Assembly (NCBI RefSeq): GCF_007559275.1
Contig: NZ_VMHK01000001.1
Span: 372,001-436,000 of the forward strand
Source: Bifidobacterium apousia
GTDB lineage: Bacteria; Actinomycetota; Actinomycetes; Actinomycetales; Bifidobacteriaceae
DNA: 64,000 nt
Reading direction: 5' to 3'
Part shown: positions 11,201 to 17,491 of the stretch, piece by piece
Numbering within the stretch: position 1 is the stretch's first letter
Layout of the letters: the number at the start of each line of letters is the position of its first letter
The notes under the pieces: model-generated
Database searches by the model: none
What the model was told of the DNA's origin: nothing
What the model saw: the letters and a program-made list of their open reading frames with translations, nothing else
Translations under genes and position numbers: made by a program

Positions 11201-14200
11201 CCGCTGCCCTTGATGCCTTCGCTGCTCAGGTGACTGGCTCTGAGGGTGTGTTGGCCTCTACTGCACGATTCCTCCTGGACAAGCTGGGGCTTAAGCCTCC
11301 GACCGTCCAGCCTGGCGAGAATGAGGACGCTGCCGTCGTGGCCGCCGTCGATGCCGAGCTGGGCAGCGACTGGCCCGAGCAGGTGGCGCCACGGTTCGAG
11401 GCCTCGCGCGCCGTCCTCTTCGACGACCGCTGGGCCAGCGCCCGCGAGGATCTGGCTCACATCTACCACGAGCATGATGACGACCGCAGCGGCCTGAGCT
11501 TCGTAGGAGCCGGACGCGAGGTCCACGATCAGGCCGTCTGGTACGCCGAACAGGCGCGCAACCGTGGCGAGCAGGATCTGGCCCGGGTCTTCAGCGGCAT
11601 CGCCGACCAGGCCATGACCCCAGCCGACTCGGACCAGACCACCGCACGGTTCGCCAAGGACGTAGCCGTGGTCACCGGCGTGGCTCCCAAGTCCATCGCG
11701 GGATCGCTGACTGCCGGCCTCCTGGAGGGCGGGGCAACGGTCATCGCCGTCTGCCACTCCCTGAAGCCCCAGACCGTCATCTGGGCCCGCGACCTCTACC
11801 GTCGCCATGCCGTGAGCGGTGCCCGTCTCTGGATCGTGCCCGCCAACCTGTCCAGCTACCGGGATGTTGATGCCCTGGTCGACTGGGTCGGCAACGAGCA
11901 GCGCAAGACCACGGGAGCCACGACCACCGTGCTCAAGCCCGCCTACGAGCCCACCCTTTTGCTGCCCTTCGCAGCCCCTGCCATGCACGGGACCATGGCC
12001 GACTCGGGCCGGCTCTTCGAGTCCCAGGCCCGGCTCATGCTCTGGAGCCTGGAACGCCAGATCGCCGGGTTTGCCGGCATCGGGGCGGACACCGATGTCG
12101 ACCACCGTCTGCATGTGGTCCTGCCTGGCTCGCCCAACCGCGGCATGTTCGGCGGGGACGGAGCCTACGGGGAGGTCAAGGCCGCCCTGGATGCCATCGT
12201 CAACCGGTCCCGCCCCGAGCAGGACTGGTCGGGCCGGGTCACCTTCGCCCATCCGCTGATCGGCTGGGTCCGGGGCACCGGGCTCATGGGCGGCAATGAT
12301 CCGCTGGTCCGGGTGGTAGAGCGCCACGGCATCCACACCTACTCCACCGGGCAGATGGCTGATTCCCTGCTGGAGCTCTGCACTGTAGAGGCCCGCCACC
12401 AGGCTCTCCAGGCCCCGCTCCAGGCCGACCTGACCGGCGGCCTGGGCTCCAGCCCGCTTGACCTCAAGGCCCTGAAGGCCGAGGCTGCCCAGGACGACGA
12501 TCCGTCGACACCGACTCCAGCCGGAAAGTCCGGGGATGCATCCGCAGATGCCGACAAGGACCCGGACCGGGTCATCAAGGCCCTGCCCACACCTCGTGTG
12601 CCTGCCCAGGCCCCGGTGGATCTGCAGGACTGGCAGGGCGTGACCGCTCGGCCCGAGGATCAGATCGTCATCGTCTCCATCGGCGAGATGGGTCCCTGGG
12701 GCTCCGGCCGCACCCGCTTCGAGGCCGAGATGGGCATCCACTCGGATGGCCAGGTCGACCTGAGCGCCGCAGCCGTCCTCGAACTGGCCTGGAACATGGG
12801 TCTGGTCGAATGGCAGGACAGCCCCAAGCCGGGCTGGTACGACACTGATGGCGAGCTGGTGCCCGAGCAGGACATCGCCGAGCGCTACCACGACCAGGTG
12901 GTGGCCCGCTCCGGCATCCGTCCCTTCGACGACGGCATGGGCTCCGATTACCGCCAGGGCACCAATGAAGAGGAGGTGGATGTCTTCCTGGATCACGACG
13001 TGGCCTTCTCGGTGCCCACCAAGGACATGGCCGAAGAGTACGTGGCCCAGGATCCTGACCACACCAGCATCGCCCGCGACGAGCAGTCCGGCGAGTGGAC
13101 CGTCACCCGCCTGCCCGGCTCCCGCATCCGCGTGCCGCGCCGGGCCACCATGTCCAGGACCGTGGGCGGCCAGTTCCCCAAAGGCTTCGACCCGGTCAAG
13201 TGGGGCATCCCCGCCTCCATGGTCGGGGACGTGGATCAGATCGCCCTCTGGAACATCGTGACCACCGTGGATGCCTACCTGTCGGCCGGATTCACCCCGG
13301 TGGAGATCCTGCAGGCCGTGCACCCCTCCAAGGTGGCCTCCACCCAGGGGACCGGCTTCGGCGGCATGGCCTCCATGCGCAAACTCTACCTGGACCGCTT
13401 CCTGGGCAAGGAGATCCCCACGGACATCCTTCAGGAGGCCCTGCCCAACGTGGTGGCCGCGCACGTCATGCAGTCCTACATCGGCGGATACGGCAACATG
13501 GTCCAGCCGGTCTCGGCCTGCGCCACGGCTGCAGTCTCCCTTGAGGAGGGCGCTGACAAGATCGCCCTAGGCAAGGCGGACTTCGTGGTCACGGGCGCCA
13601 TTGACGACATCGGCGTGGAGTCGGTCATCGGCTTCGGCAACATGAACGCCACCGCCGATTCCGCCGAGATGTACGCCAAGGGCATTCAGCCCCGGTTCTT
13701 CTCCCGGGCCAACGACCGTCGGCGCGGCGGCTTCCTGGAGTCCCAGGGCGGCGGGACCATCCTGCTGACCCGGGGCGACATCGCTCTGCGCATGGGTCTG
13801 CCTGTGGCTGGTGTGGTCGGGTACATCCACTCCTTCGCGGACGGCGCCCACACCTCCATCCCCGCACCCGGGCTGGGGGCGCTGGCCGCCGGCATGGGCG
13901 GCAAGGACTCGGATCTGGTGCGCTCGCTGGCCAAGCTGGGCGTGAGCCCCGACGACATCGCCGTGGTCTCCAAGCATGACACCTCCACCAATGCCAACGA
14001 CCCCAACGAGTCCGAGCTGCACAACACCCTGGCCCACGCCATCGGGCGGACGGACGGCAACCCGCTCTACGTCATCTCCCAGAAGAGCCTGACCGGCCAT
14101 GCCAAGGGCGGCGCCTGCATCTTCCAGATCAACGGGCTCACCCAGCTCTTCCGGTCCGGGGTCATCCCGGCCAATGCCTCCCTGGACTGCGTGGATCCGG

Positions 14201-14586
14201 TCCTGAGGCGCGACGACCATCTGGTCTGGCTGGAGCAGCCTCTGAAGGTGGGCAGGATCAAGGCTGGGCTGGTTACCTCCCTGGGCTTCGGCCATGTCTC
14301 CGGCATCGGGGTCATCGTCAGCCCAGGAGCCTTTGAGGCAGCCGTGCTCCAGACCTCCGGCCAGGAGGCCGTGGACGAGTGGCGTCGCCGGGCCAACGAC
14401 CGTCTGGCTGCTGGCCAGCGCCACCTGGAGGAGGGCCGCATGGGTCGGGCCCCGCTCTATGAGCCCATCGACAACCGTCGCTTCCATGAGGACGGCCACG
14501 GGTATGTGGGCCACGAGATTGAGAAGGCCATGCTGCTGGATCCCCAGGCCCGCCTGGGTGCCGACGGCTACTACGACCGGAGCTGA
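5260..14586 (+). CDS. fas: Type I fatty acid synthase, multidomain polypeptide
   Basis: A 3108-residue cytosolic FAS I that builds saturated acyl-CoAs from acetyl-CoA and malonyl-CoA. Domains can be read in the order of bacterial/fungal-type FAS I. The acetyltransferase has GHSQG (nucleophile Ser124). The FMN enoyl reductase has MLAGMTPTTVEP (404-415) and Gly-rich loops. The hot-dog dehydratase has GDFNPIH (1228-1234). The malonyl/palmitoyl transferase has GHSLGE (Ser1438). An Ala/Pro linker follows near 1765-1795. The carrier domain has TNGVSSRR, with Ser1825 the likely phosphopantetheine site. The ketoreductase has VVTGVAPKSIAGSL from 2137. The ketosynthase has SACATA (Cys2754), His2906, Lys2942 and His2947. 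No phosphopantetheine-transferase domain is fused at the C-terminus, in line with the separate acpS. It follows accD after 51 nt and is probably co-transcribed. Confidence 0.97.
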   Translation: MTSTFFINRLAEQPHALMFAGQSNPWTVALADLQGDPDIDRSLRERMAAATDLLRAVKPDLLATNGRQLDLFGYKPDPVRLGPAADAAVSVPGIALVQLGALMDMDQLGYDAAQARPVALLGHSQGIIGVHMVQEIQAAGSLKAAQGAIDQILATAMLIGAAGTRQARRLGIHRQGEATPMLSVRGATRRQVEVLVDRVPGARGPISVAVTNSDRNLVLSGYPEDLAAFAIEAGKESEHQRQLREDKVRGGTAFSPVLEYLDVTLPFHSPLMKEAVDLSVDWASRCGLDTGRARVLAEEVLLNHADWAGRIAEVMDQQDAASLWLVDLGPGETLGKLVDNLVQGTGVGVVEASNQARRAQLSTMEEDPARTQDWSKLAPRLLETPAGPRVETAFSRLTGKPPVMLAGMTPTTVEPEIVAAAANAGYWAELAGGGQVTAEVFDRHVSQLEDQLQEGRTVEFNAMFMDRYLWNLQFGSQHIVPKKRASGTPIDGVVISAGIPELDEAVTLIHQLNEEGFPYVAFKPGTVDQIRQVVAIARKVAPTHILMEVEGGAAGGHHSWESLDDLLSTTYAEVRACPNIVLVAGGGIGTPERAADYISGQWSRAYHLPDMPVDGVMIGTAAMTAKEAHTNPEIKRALVATPGIDSSTPDPDPFAPMGEKWVPSGKSVGGVGSGLSHLHADIYEMENSSAECGRLLVRVMKHPEELETRRGEIIEALNKTAKPYFGDLETMTYQDWAQRFADLAYPWADDTYIDRFLHLLRRIEARVCERQSGEFDSIFASRQDVAEPEQALRRLHEAYPQAAELKVVPTDVAWFPVLVREYPKPMPFVPVIDNDLLRWWGQDQLWQSEDPRYGADSVRAIPGPISVAGITTVDEPVASILGRFEQAAIGRVRDLGSGPAKAYSQLAGAADAQEFIRRSPNISWVGHLMANPAYGTAMDDPNYTITATGQDDLGEHYDLDIHLDTYWDDDPDGGLDRHAVRHIVVPLTIKSDQVGLFPVVDRTRLPKDVYALLADTAGIGNTTITGDKLAAMPAIEKDDDPEHPFGLAHSGYTLAANLGFDHEAATGGALPDALIPSGFAPDALVGPAWPAIYAALGSVYVDGFPIIEGLLNAVHLDHLIELEVSEKRLLEHTGQRIELTSWAEPYQESSSGRVVTIHVVHAAQDGTVLAREVERFAIRGRAYSDQLPQEAPEYGGISADTVDTPRRLLRRVTVTAPKDMTAFARTSGDFNPIHTSKRGAAVSGLSAPLVHGMWLSATAQYAAQATDEQGVHYEIAGWTYNMYGMVQLGDKVEISLERVGKVRHSGLVLEVTCRIDGQLVSRGTAIARAPRTAYVYPGQGIQQQGMVLDERAKSPAARETWERADALTRSKLGFSILAVVRDNPHTLTAKGVTYHHPEGLLNLTQFTQVALATVAFAQTARLRESGMDIWPAYFAGHSLGEYNALSSFAGVMSLETVLELVFHRGSTMHSLIERDEQGRSNYQMGALRPNQFGVGDSGVKQYVESVSKECGEFLEIVNYNLAGQQYAIAGTISGLEYLRADANRRAKEAGGKPAFMYVPGIDVPFHSTLLRKGVPEFRDTLDALLPEHIDYSRLEGRYIPNLVARPFQMTKEFAASILEVVPSERIKQALDDPRVWDRYAADDQKLGRLLLTELLSWQFASPVRWIETQAIMFDAPEQGGLGVEQLIEVGLGHSPTLANLGAKTLKLPDFRERHVSVYNLGRDESRVYLTDTDPMAPVQEEPAAPVKESNPEPAQAAAPAPAPAAAEDSAPAPAPATGGPSGADVADLPFKASDAIAVLLAYSTKIRPEQIGQTDTTDTLTNGVSSRRNQLLMDISSELGVASVDGAAEASMTDLSALVNKVAPNYRPFGPVLSDIVRERIRDLFGPSGLKLQQVEQRVSDVWQLGAGWVSATVASLVLDTRQGASSRGGDLALLPTEAVSTVPAANALIDQAVQQVAQRHGVTVSMPSAGGAAGGAVVDSAALDAFAAQVTGSEGVLASTARFLLDKLGLKPPTVQPGENEDAAVVAAVDAELGSDWPEQVAPRFEASRAVLFDDRWASAREDLAHIYHEHDDDRSGLSFVGAGREVHDQAVWYAEQARNRGEQDLARVFSGIADQAMTPADSDQTTARFAKDVAVVTGVAPKSIAGSLTAGLLEGGATVIAVCHSLKPQTVIWARDLYRRHAVSGARLWIVPANLSSYRDVDALVDWVGNEQRKTTGATTTVLKPAYEPTLLLPFAAPAMHGTMADSGRLFESQARLMLWSLERQIAGFAGIGADTDVDHRLHVVLPGSPNRGMFGGDGAYGEVKAALDAIVNRSRPEQDWSGRVTFAHPLIGWVRGTGLMGGNDPLVRVVERHGIHTYSTGQMADSLLELCTVEARHQALQAPLQADLTGGLGSSPLDLKALKAEAAQDDDPSTPTPAGKSGDASADADKDPDRVIKALPTPRVPAQAPVDLQDWQGVTARPEDQIVIVSIGEMGPWGSGRTRFEAEMGIHSDGQVDLSAAAVLELAWNMGLVEWQDSPKPGWYDTDGELVPEQDIAERYHDQVVARSGIRPFDDGMGSDYRQGTNEEEVDVFLDHDVAFSVPTKDMAEEYVAQDPDHTSIARDEQSGEWTVTRLPGSRIRVPRRATMSRTVGGQFPKGFDPVKWGIPASMVGDVDQIALWNIVTTVDAYLSAGFTPVEILQAVHPSKVASTQGTGFGGMASMRKLYLDRFLGKEIPTDILQEALPNVVAAHVMQSYIGGYGNMVQPVSACATAAVSLEEGADKIALGKADFVVTGAIDDIGVESVIGFGNMNATADSAEMYAKGIQPRFFSRANDRRRGGFLESQGGGTILLTRGDIALRMGLPVAGVVGYIHSFADGAHTSIPAPGLGALAAGMGGKDSDLVRSLAKLGVSPDDIAVVSKHDTSTNANDPNESELHNTLAHAIGRTDGNPLYVISQKSLTGHAKGGACIFQINGLTQLFRSGVIPANASLDCVDPVLRRDDHLVWLEQPLKVGRIKAGLVTSLGFGHVSGIGVIVSPGAFEAAVLQTSGQEAVDEWRRRANDRLAAGQRHLEEGRMGRAPLYEPIDNRRFHEDGHGYVGHEIEKAMLLDPQARLGADGYYDRS

Positions 14587-14663
14587 AAGCGGCGTGAACC
14601 AGCTGGACTTCCGTCTGAAGCAGTAGGCGGGAGTCCGGTGAGGGAACAGTCATTGCGAAGATC

Positions 14664-14697
14664 GGGGAGGTGGGCCAGACGGCTCGCCTCCCTTATT
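14664..14697 (+). terminator. Probable terminator after fas
   Basis: A GGGGAGG...CCTCCC stem with an inner GGCC/GGC pairing closes on an AGAC loop and is followed by TTATTAT. It lies about 80 nt past the fas stop and would end the lipid operon. Confidence 0.5.
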
Positions 14698-15003
14698 ATC
14701 TCGCCATTGGGTGCCGCTGTCCCTTGTCTTCATGCCTTATGTACAAGGGCTCCCTTGCAGGTATGCGAGCTATCTGGTCGTCAGGACTTATTGGTCATTG
14801 GAGCTGTTGTAATGGCTGTGCATAAGGGATTTTGTCCGAATATTGCCCGTATGTTGCTCAACCGGCGGTGTGCTATTGCCAGGCTGCGATTGGAGCCTTT
14901 TCACAAAAAGGTATAAAAAGTAGATGGGTGACCCAGATTTTACTTGGGATTATTGCTGGGCCACCCAAATGGCCGAACTCGTCTTGGGGGAGTGTCCGGC
15001 CTC
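14698..15003. other. Intergenic DNA after fas, nothing recognised
   Basis: This stretch lies between the probable fas terminator and the surface-protein remnant. Several short open frames exist on both strands, but none has a ribosome binding site or a recognisable motif. In decayed pilin clusters a sortase gene often lies at this position; I looked for a sortase TLxTC motif and did not find one. Confidence 0.4.
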
Positions 15004-15316
15004 TTACTCGTGCGAAGTTTTAGTGCTAGTGATCGCTGTAATGGAATTCCTACTGCTGAGGTTTGCTGCCATAATACTCATGGCAAGAAGCCCGACTATC
15101 ATAGCCACGCCGATATTTTCCCCTTCAGCTGTGGGCAGGACGCCTACAGTAAGGGGGAGTCGCTGGTTGTCGATGTCGCCGGATCGGGCGATTGAATCGA
15201 ATGCCTAGCGGATGGTGACCTTTACCAGAACCGGCGTGTGCAGGGGAGGGGTAATCAGCTTAGGTTTCCAGGTCACCGAGGGGTTCTGCCCAGTGATGTC
15301 TGCATATGTTGATCGC
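15004..15316 (-). pseudogene. Remnant of an LPXTG-type sortase-anchored surface protein (C-terminal end)
   Basis: On the minus strand a frame ending at a TAA (15006-15004) encodes an intact-looking cell-wall sorting tail: LPLTVG followed by LPTAEGENIG, a hydrophobic stretch VAMIVGLLAMSIMAA, then SSRNS and a short tail. Upstream in the same frame are an amber stop (15207-15205) and a piece reading VTWKPKLITPPLHTPV, which resembles the end of a pilin or adhesin domain; another stop follows near 15316. There is no start codon and no ribosome binding site. The usual LPXTG is altered to LPLTV. This is a dead fragment of a larger surface-protein gene. The sorting-signal reading is by pattern only. 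Confidence 0.5.
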
Positions 15317-15397
15317 TAAGTTAAACCGCGTGAAAACCAATGTACTGCATGTTCCGGCCGGCCCATGTGCTATGCTCTGTACCGAGCCAACGGCTTT

Positions 15398-15471
15398 GCG
15401 GGCGTAGCTCAATGGTAGAGCCTCAGTCTTCCAAACTGATTACGCGGGTTCGATTCCCGTCGCCCGCTCCA
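15398..15471 (+). tRNA. tRNA-Gly (anticodon TCC)
   Basis: A cloverleaf can be drawn. The acceptor stem is GCGGGCG paired with CGCCCGC, with discriminator T and an encoded CCA. The D-arm is GCTC/GAGC. The anticodon stem is TCAGT/ACTGA around the loop CTTCCAA, giving anticodon TCC, which reads GGA and, by wobble, GGG. The T-arm contains GGTTCGATTCC. The mature RNA is 71 nt plus CCA. Confidence 0.95.
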
Positions 15472-15726
15472 CGATAATCGTTGATATTCCAACATTTTCG
15501 GCGAGTTTCCTAACCTCTTGGAGCGATCAGGATTGTGCCTGACCGAACGAAATTTTCTCCAGTATTCGGCACTTTACTGTCTAAATGGGTACACGATAGG
15601 GTACAGGTCGAAGACTGTTGGATAGTGGCGGATGCAAGGCGGGTCAACAGCGTCATGCCAGCGTTGCGACTCCTGCTACTGACGTAATTGGGACGTTGCG
15701 GAGTCTTCGAGTTCTGACCGGATAAT
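15472..15726. other. Spacer between tRNA-Gly and acpS
   Basis: No convincing gene is present. On the minus strand a frame near 15580-15650 contains ATIQQSSTCTLSCTHLDSK, which is weakly reminiscent of the C-terminus of a tyrosine recombinase (GHxxIQTTxxxYxH). The catalytic His and Tyr are not in place, so it is at most a decayed relic next to a tRNA, a common integration site. Confidence 0.25.
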
Positions 15727-15755
15727 TTGCTGCAGGGGCCGATAAGGGGCATACT
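15727..15755 (+). promoter_or_regulatory. acpS promoter (TTGCTG-N17-CATACT)
   Basis: The -35-like TTGCTG (15727-15732) is separated by exactly 17 nt from the -10-like CATACT (15750-15755). Seven nucleotides further on is the ATG of acpS, so the transcript is probably leaderless. Confidence 0.45.
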
Positions 15756-15762
15756 CGGGCCT

Positions 15763-16233
15763 ATGGATGATGCCGGTTTTGGACAGGTACTAGGGCTGGG
15801 TCATGACCTGGTCGACCTGAAGGAGTTCGGCCGGCAACTGGCCATGCCAGGCACGCGCATGACAAGTTTGTTTTCGCCACGGGAGCGGCGGCAGGCCCAG
15901 CAACGGGCCCAGCTCAAGCATGACGACACGGCGACGCATTTGGCGGCGCGCTGGGCCGGCAAGGAGTCGGTGCTCAAGGCCTGGTCTCAGGCGCTGGGGC
16001 CTGAGCTATCGCCCTATGGTTTAGATGATTTCCCCTGGAGCGGGGTGGAGATTCTGGACGACGGCCGGGGTCGGCCGAGCGTCAACCTAGAGTCCTCCGT
16101 ACAGGCCAAGCTTCATGAATCTTTGCCTCTGACCGATAGACAAGTCGACCAGGTGGAGTTGCGCTGGCATATCGCTCTCAGCCATGATGGGCCAGTAGCT
16201 TCAGCGGTTGTGCTTTTGTGCGGGTGCGTCTGA
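15763..16233 (+). CDS. acpS: Holo-[acyl-carrier-protein] synthase
   Basis: A 156-residue phosphopantetheinyl transferase of the AcpS type. It moves 4'-phosphopantetheine from CoA to the carrier-domain serine of FAS I. The visible motifs are GHDLVDL near the N-terminus (metal-binding Asp) and WAGKESVLKAWSQALG near residue 65 (the KE..K signature). It is somewhat longer than stand-alone E. coli-type AcpS, as in other actinobacterial forms that serve FAS I. In mycobacteria acpS directly follows fas; here about 1.2 kb of decayed DNA and a tRNA separate them, and it has its own promoter. An upstream in-frame TTG exists, but it coincides with the -35 box. Confidence 0.9.
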   Translation: MDDAGFGQVLGLGHDLVDLKEFGRQLAMPGTRMTSLFSPRERRQAQQRAQLKHDDTATHLAARWAGKESVLKAWSQALGPELSPYGLDDFPWSGVEILDDGRGRPSVNLESSVQAKLHESLPLTDRQVDQVELRWHIALSHDGPVASAVVLLCGCV

Positions 16234-16805
16234 AATTGGGTTGGAACCTGCGGTTGTGAGGTGTGAATTCTTAGCTGTCTTGTTGGTCATCTGAGACAAA
16301 AGTTACCCTAGTCGGCGCAGAGCGAGATCGTTATGAGCTCGTGACGGTTTAATATAGGTATCATCGCTTTCGATCTGCAGCATATTGCTTGTGGTGTCTT
16401 AGCGATTGATCACGCTTCTGTATTAGCGGAAGAGAAGCATTGTTGTGGAGTACGTAGGCAAGCCGATAGCCCTCTTCTGCATTTGCTTGAAGATTTTGCG
16501 GGTAGAGGGCTGTTCCTATTTTGATATTGATTTAGTAGTGTTGTGATTTTTGTTAGAATATGCAATGGTAATTGAAATTGCTTAGTTATATCATTGGTTT
16601 AATATTCGTATAGCCGGAATCGTGTGATCATCAGCTAAGTACCAAGTGCCCATTAATTACGAGGACATGTCTCCACTAAAGAGAGTATCTGTACTCTATT
16701 TCAAGCGAAGGCGCCTAATATGTGATTACAAGACATTCTATATAACTCGATTTTATTGAGATGGTAATGTACGTTGGCCGCTTTGAGAGGCGTAAATCCT
16801 AATGG
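16234..16805. other. AT-rich intergenic DNA before the degenerate CRISPR unit
   Basis: This stretch is much richer in A+T than its surroundings. No open frame has both a ribosome binding site and a recognisable motif. TATATA runs occur near 16739-16745, but no convincing -35 partner was found. It probably includes the promoter of the degenerate repeat unit downstream, if that unit is transcribed. Confidence 0.4.
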
Positions 16806-16904
16806 GTCGCTCTCTTCACGGGAGCATATATTACTATAGAGCGATATGTCCTCTTTTTGCTGAGGATATGAGGTCGCTTCCTTCTCGGAAGTGTGGATTG
16901 AAAC
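16806..16904 (+). CRISPR. Degenerate repeat-spacer-repeat unit upstream of the cas operon
   Basis: Two decayed copies of the 32-nt type I-C repeat lie in the same orientation as the main array. Copy 1 (16806-16837) matches about 25 of 32 bases: 19 of its first 20 match, and the 3' handle is diverged. Copy 2 (16873-16904) matches 27 of 32 and keeps the GGATTGAAA handle. In copy 2 the stem changes C7 to T and G17 to A, a compensatory pair, and position 20 makes a G-U wobble, so the hairpin is kept. The intervening 35 nt is exactly a normal spacer length. A terminator follows 26 nt after copy 2. Either an old solitary array or a crRNA-like regulatory RNA. Confidence 0.75.
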
Positions 16905-16930
16905 GGTCTTTTGATTATTCCTGTTAAGTG

Positions 16931-16970
16931 GGCTCATCGTTGTTTGATGATGAGCCTCTTATATTTTTTA
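16931..16970 (+). terminator. Intrinsic terminator after the degenerate repeat unit
   Basis: The stem GGCTCATC (16931-16938) pairs with GATGAGCC (16949-16956) across a 10-nt loop and is followed by TCTTATATTTTTT. It would end a short transcript running through the two degenerate repeats and separates that unit from the cas promoter. Confidence 0.7.
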
Positions 16971-17046
16971 TGGCGGCATTGAGCAAAAGGCTGGCATTAA
17001 TCTGGGCTGGTTAAGAGGAACATCTCTCAATTATCAATAGACCGAA

Positions 17047-17075
17047 TTGACATATCGAGTAGACAGGTTTATATT
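17047..17075 (+). promoter_or_regulatory. cas operon promoter (TTGACA-N17-TATATT)
   Basis: A perfect -35 TTGACA (17047-17052), a 17-nt spacer and TATATT (17070-17075) make this one of the strongest-looking promoters in the window. Transcription would begin near 17082, about 160 nt before cas3. GACATATCG (17049-17057), overlapping the -35, is complementary to 9 nt of the pseudo-spacer at 16838-16872. Confidence 0.75.
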
Positions 17076-17120
17076 CCTGTATCAGAACACAAGTGATCGC
17101 CTAACAAAGGAGACGGGGCG

Positions 17121-17228
17121 ATGGTTAGGGATTCTGCGTACATCTGTGGGAAGCCGGTTTGCGTATGGGGATTGACGGCTTGGATTCGGGTGAATACAGC
17201 GCAACCGCTCAAAAGTGATCGAAGTTGA
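17121..17228 (+). CDS. Possible 35-residue leader peptide of the cas operon
   Basis: An ATG at 17121 is preceded by AAAGGAG with 8-nt spacing, the best ribosome binding site near the cas promoter. The frame encodes 35 residues beginning MVRDSAYICGKPVCVW and ends at TGA 17226-17228, just before cas3. It has two Cys and three Trp residues and no recognised family. It may be a short leader peptide whose translation affects cas3, or the displaced original start of cas3. Neither is established. Confidence 0.35.
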   Translation: MVRDSAYICGKPVCVWGLTAWIRVNTAQPLKSDRS

Positions 17229-17242
17229 GAAGAGATGATCGT

Positions 17243-17491
17243 ATGACGGTCGAAGGCGATGAGAAAAACGAGTATCTTGCCCGCACCTCGAAGGACCATG
17301 GTTTTGAAGTCTGCGTGCAGCATCTGGTCATGACTGGATGCCTTGATGCAGCCTTCGCCGGCAGGCTGGCCGGCTATCTGTATGACCAGGATCAGGCTGA
17401 TATGGGTCTGGATACAGGCCTTCTTCACGACATAGGCAAGTATTCGGAGGAGTTCCAGAGGATGATAAGGGAGGCCTATGATGAGCAGTAG
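17243..17491 (+). pseudogene. cas3: Cas3 N-terminal HD fragment (frameshifted cas3, part 1)
   Basis: This frame encodes 82 residues of the N-terminal HD-nuclease domain of a type I-C Cas3. It includes the first His region (near CVQHL) and the metal-binding HD pair in GLLHDIGKYSEEFQRMIREA, then stops at TAG 17489-17491. The next HD-domain motifs (NHSSYG, AIAGHHAGLPD) continue in the +1 frame downstream. Skipping one base at the stop joins ...AYDEQ directly to SVNHSSYG, which fits the family sequence, so an insertion of a single T at about 17489 explains the break. It may be a genuine mutation, a sequencing error or, less likely, a two-chain Cas3. An in-frame TTG at 17225 is an alternative start. 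Confidence 0.8.

Noticed and set aside
5203..13464. A very long open frame on the minus strand opposite fas
   Set aside because: It is a mirror of high-GC codon use in fas; it has no ribosome binding site or family motif, and the plus-strand FAS domains are unambiguous.
15580..15650. Tyrosine-recombinase-like C-terminus next to tRNA-Gly
   Set aside because: The resemblance is short, the active-site residues are missing and no repeat of the tRNA end was found, so no integrated element is claimed.
16701..16937. Minus-strand 78-codon frame across the degenerate repeats
   Set aside because: It runs through repeat-derived sequence and has no ribosome binding site or known motif.
16970..17014. 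A 14-codon frame (MAALSKRLALIWAG) after the degenerate repeat unit, considered as a CreT-like mini-toxin
   Set aside because: It has no ribosome binding site, it begins at the end of a terminator, and no clear promoter or guide match supports it.
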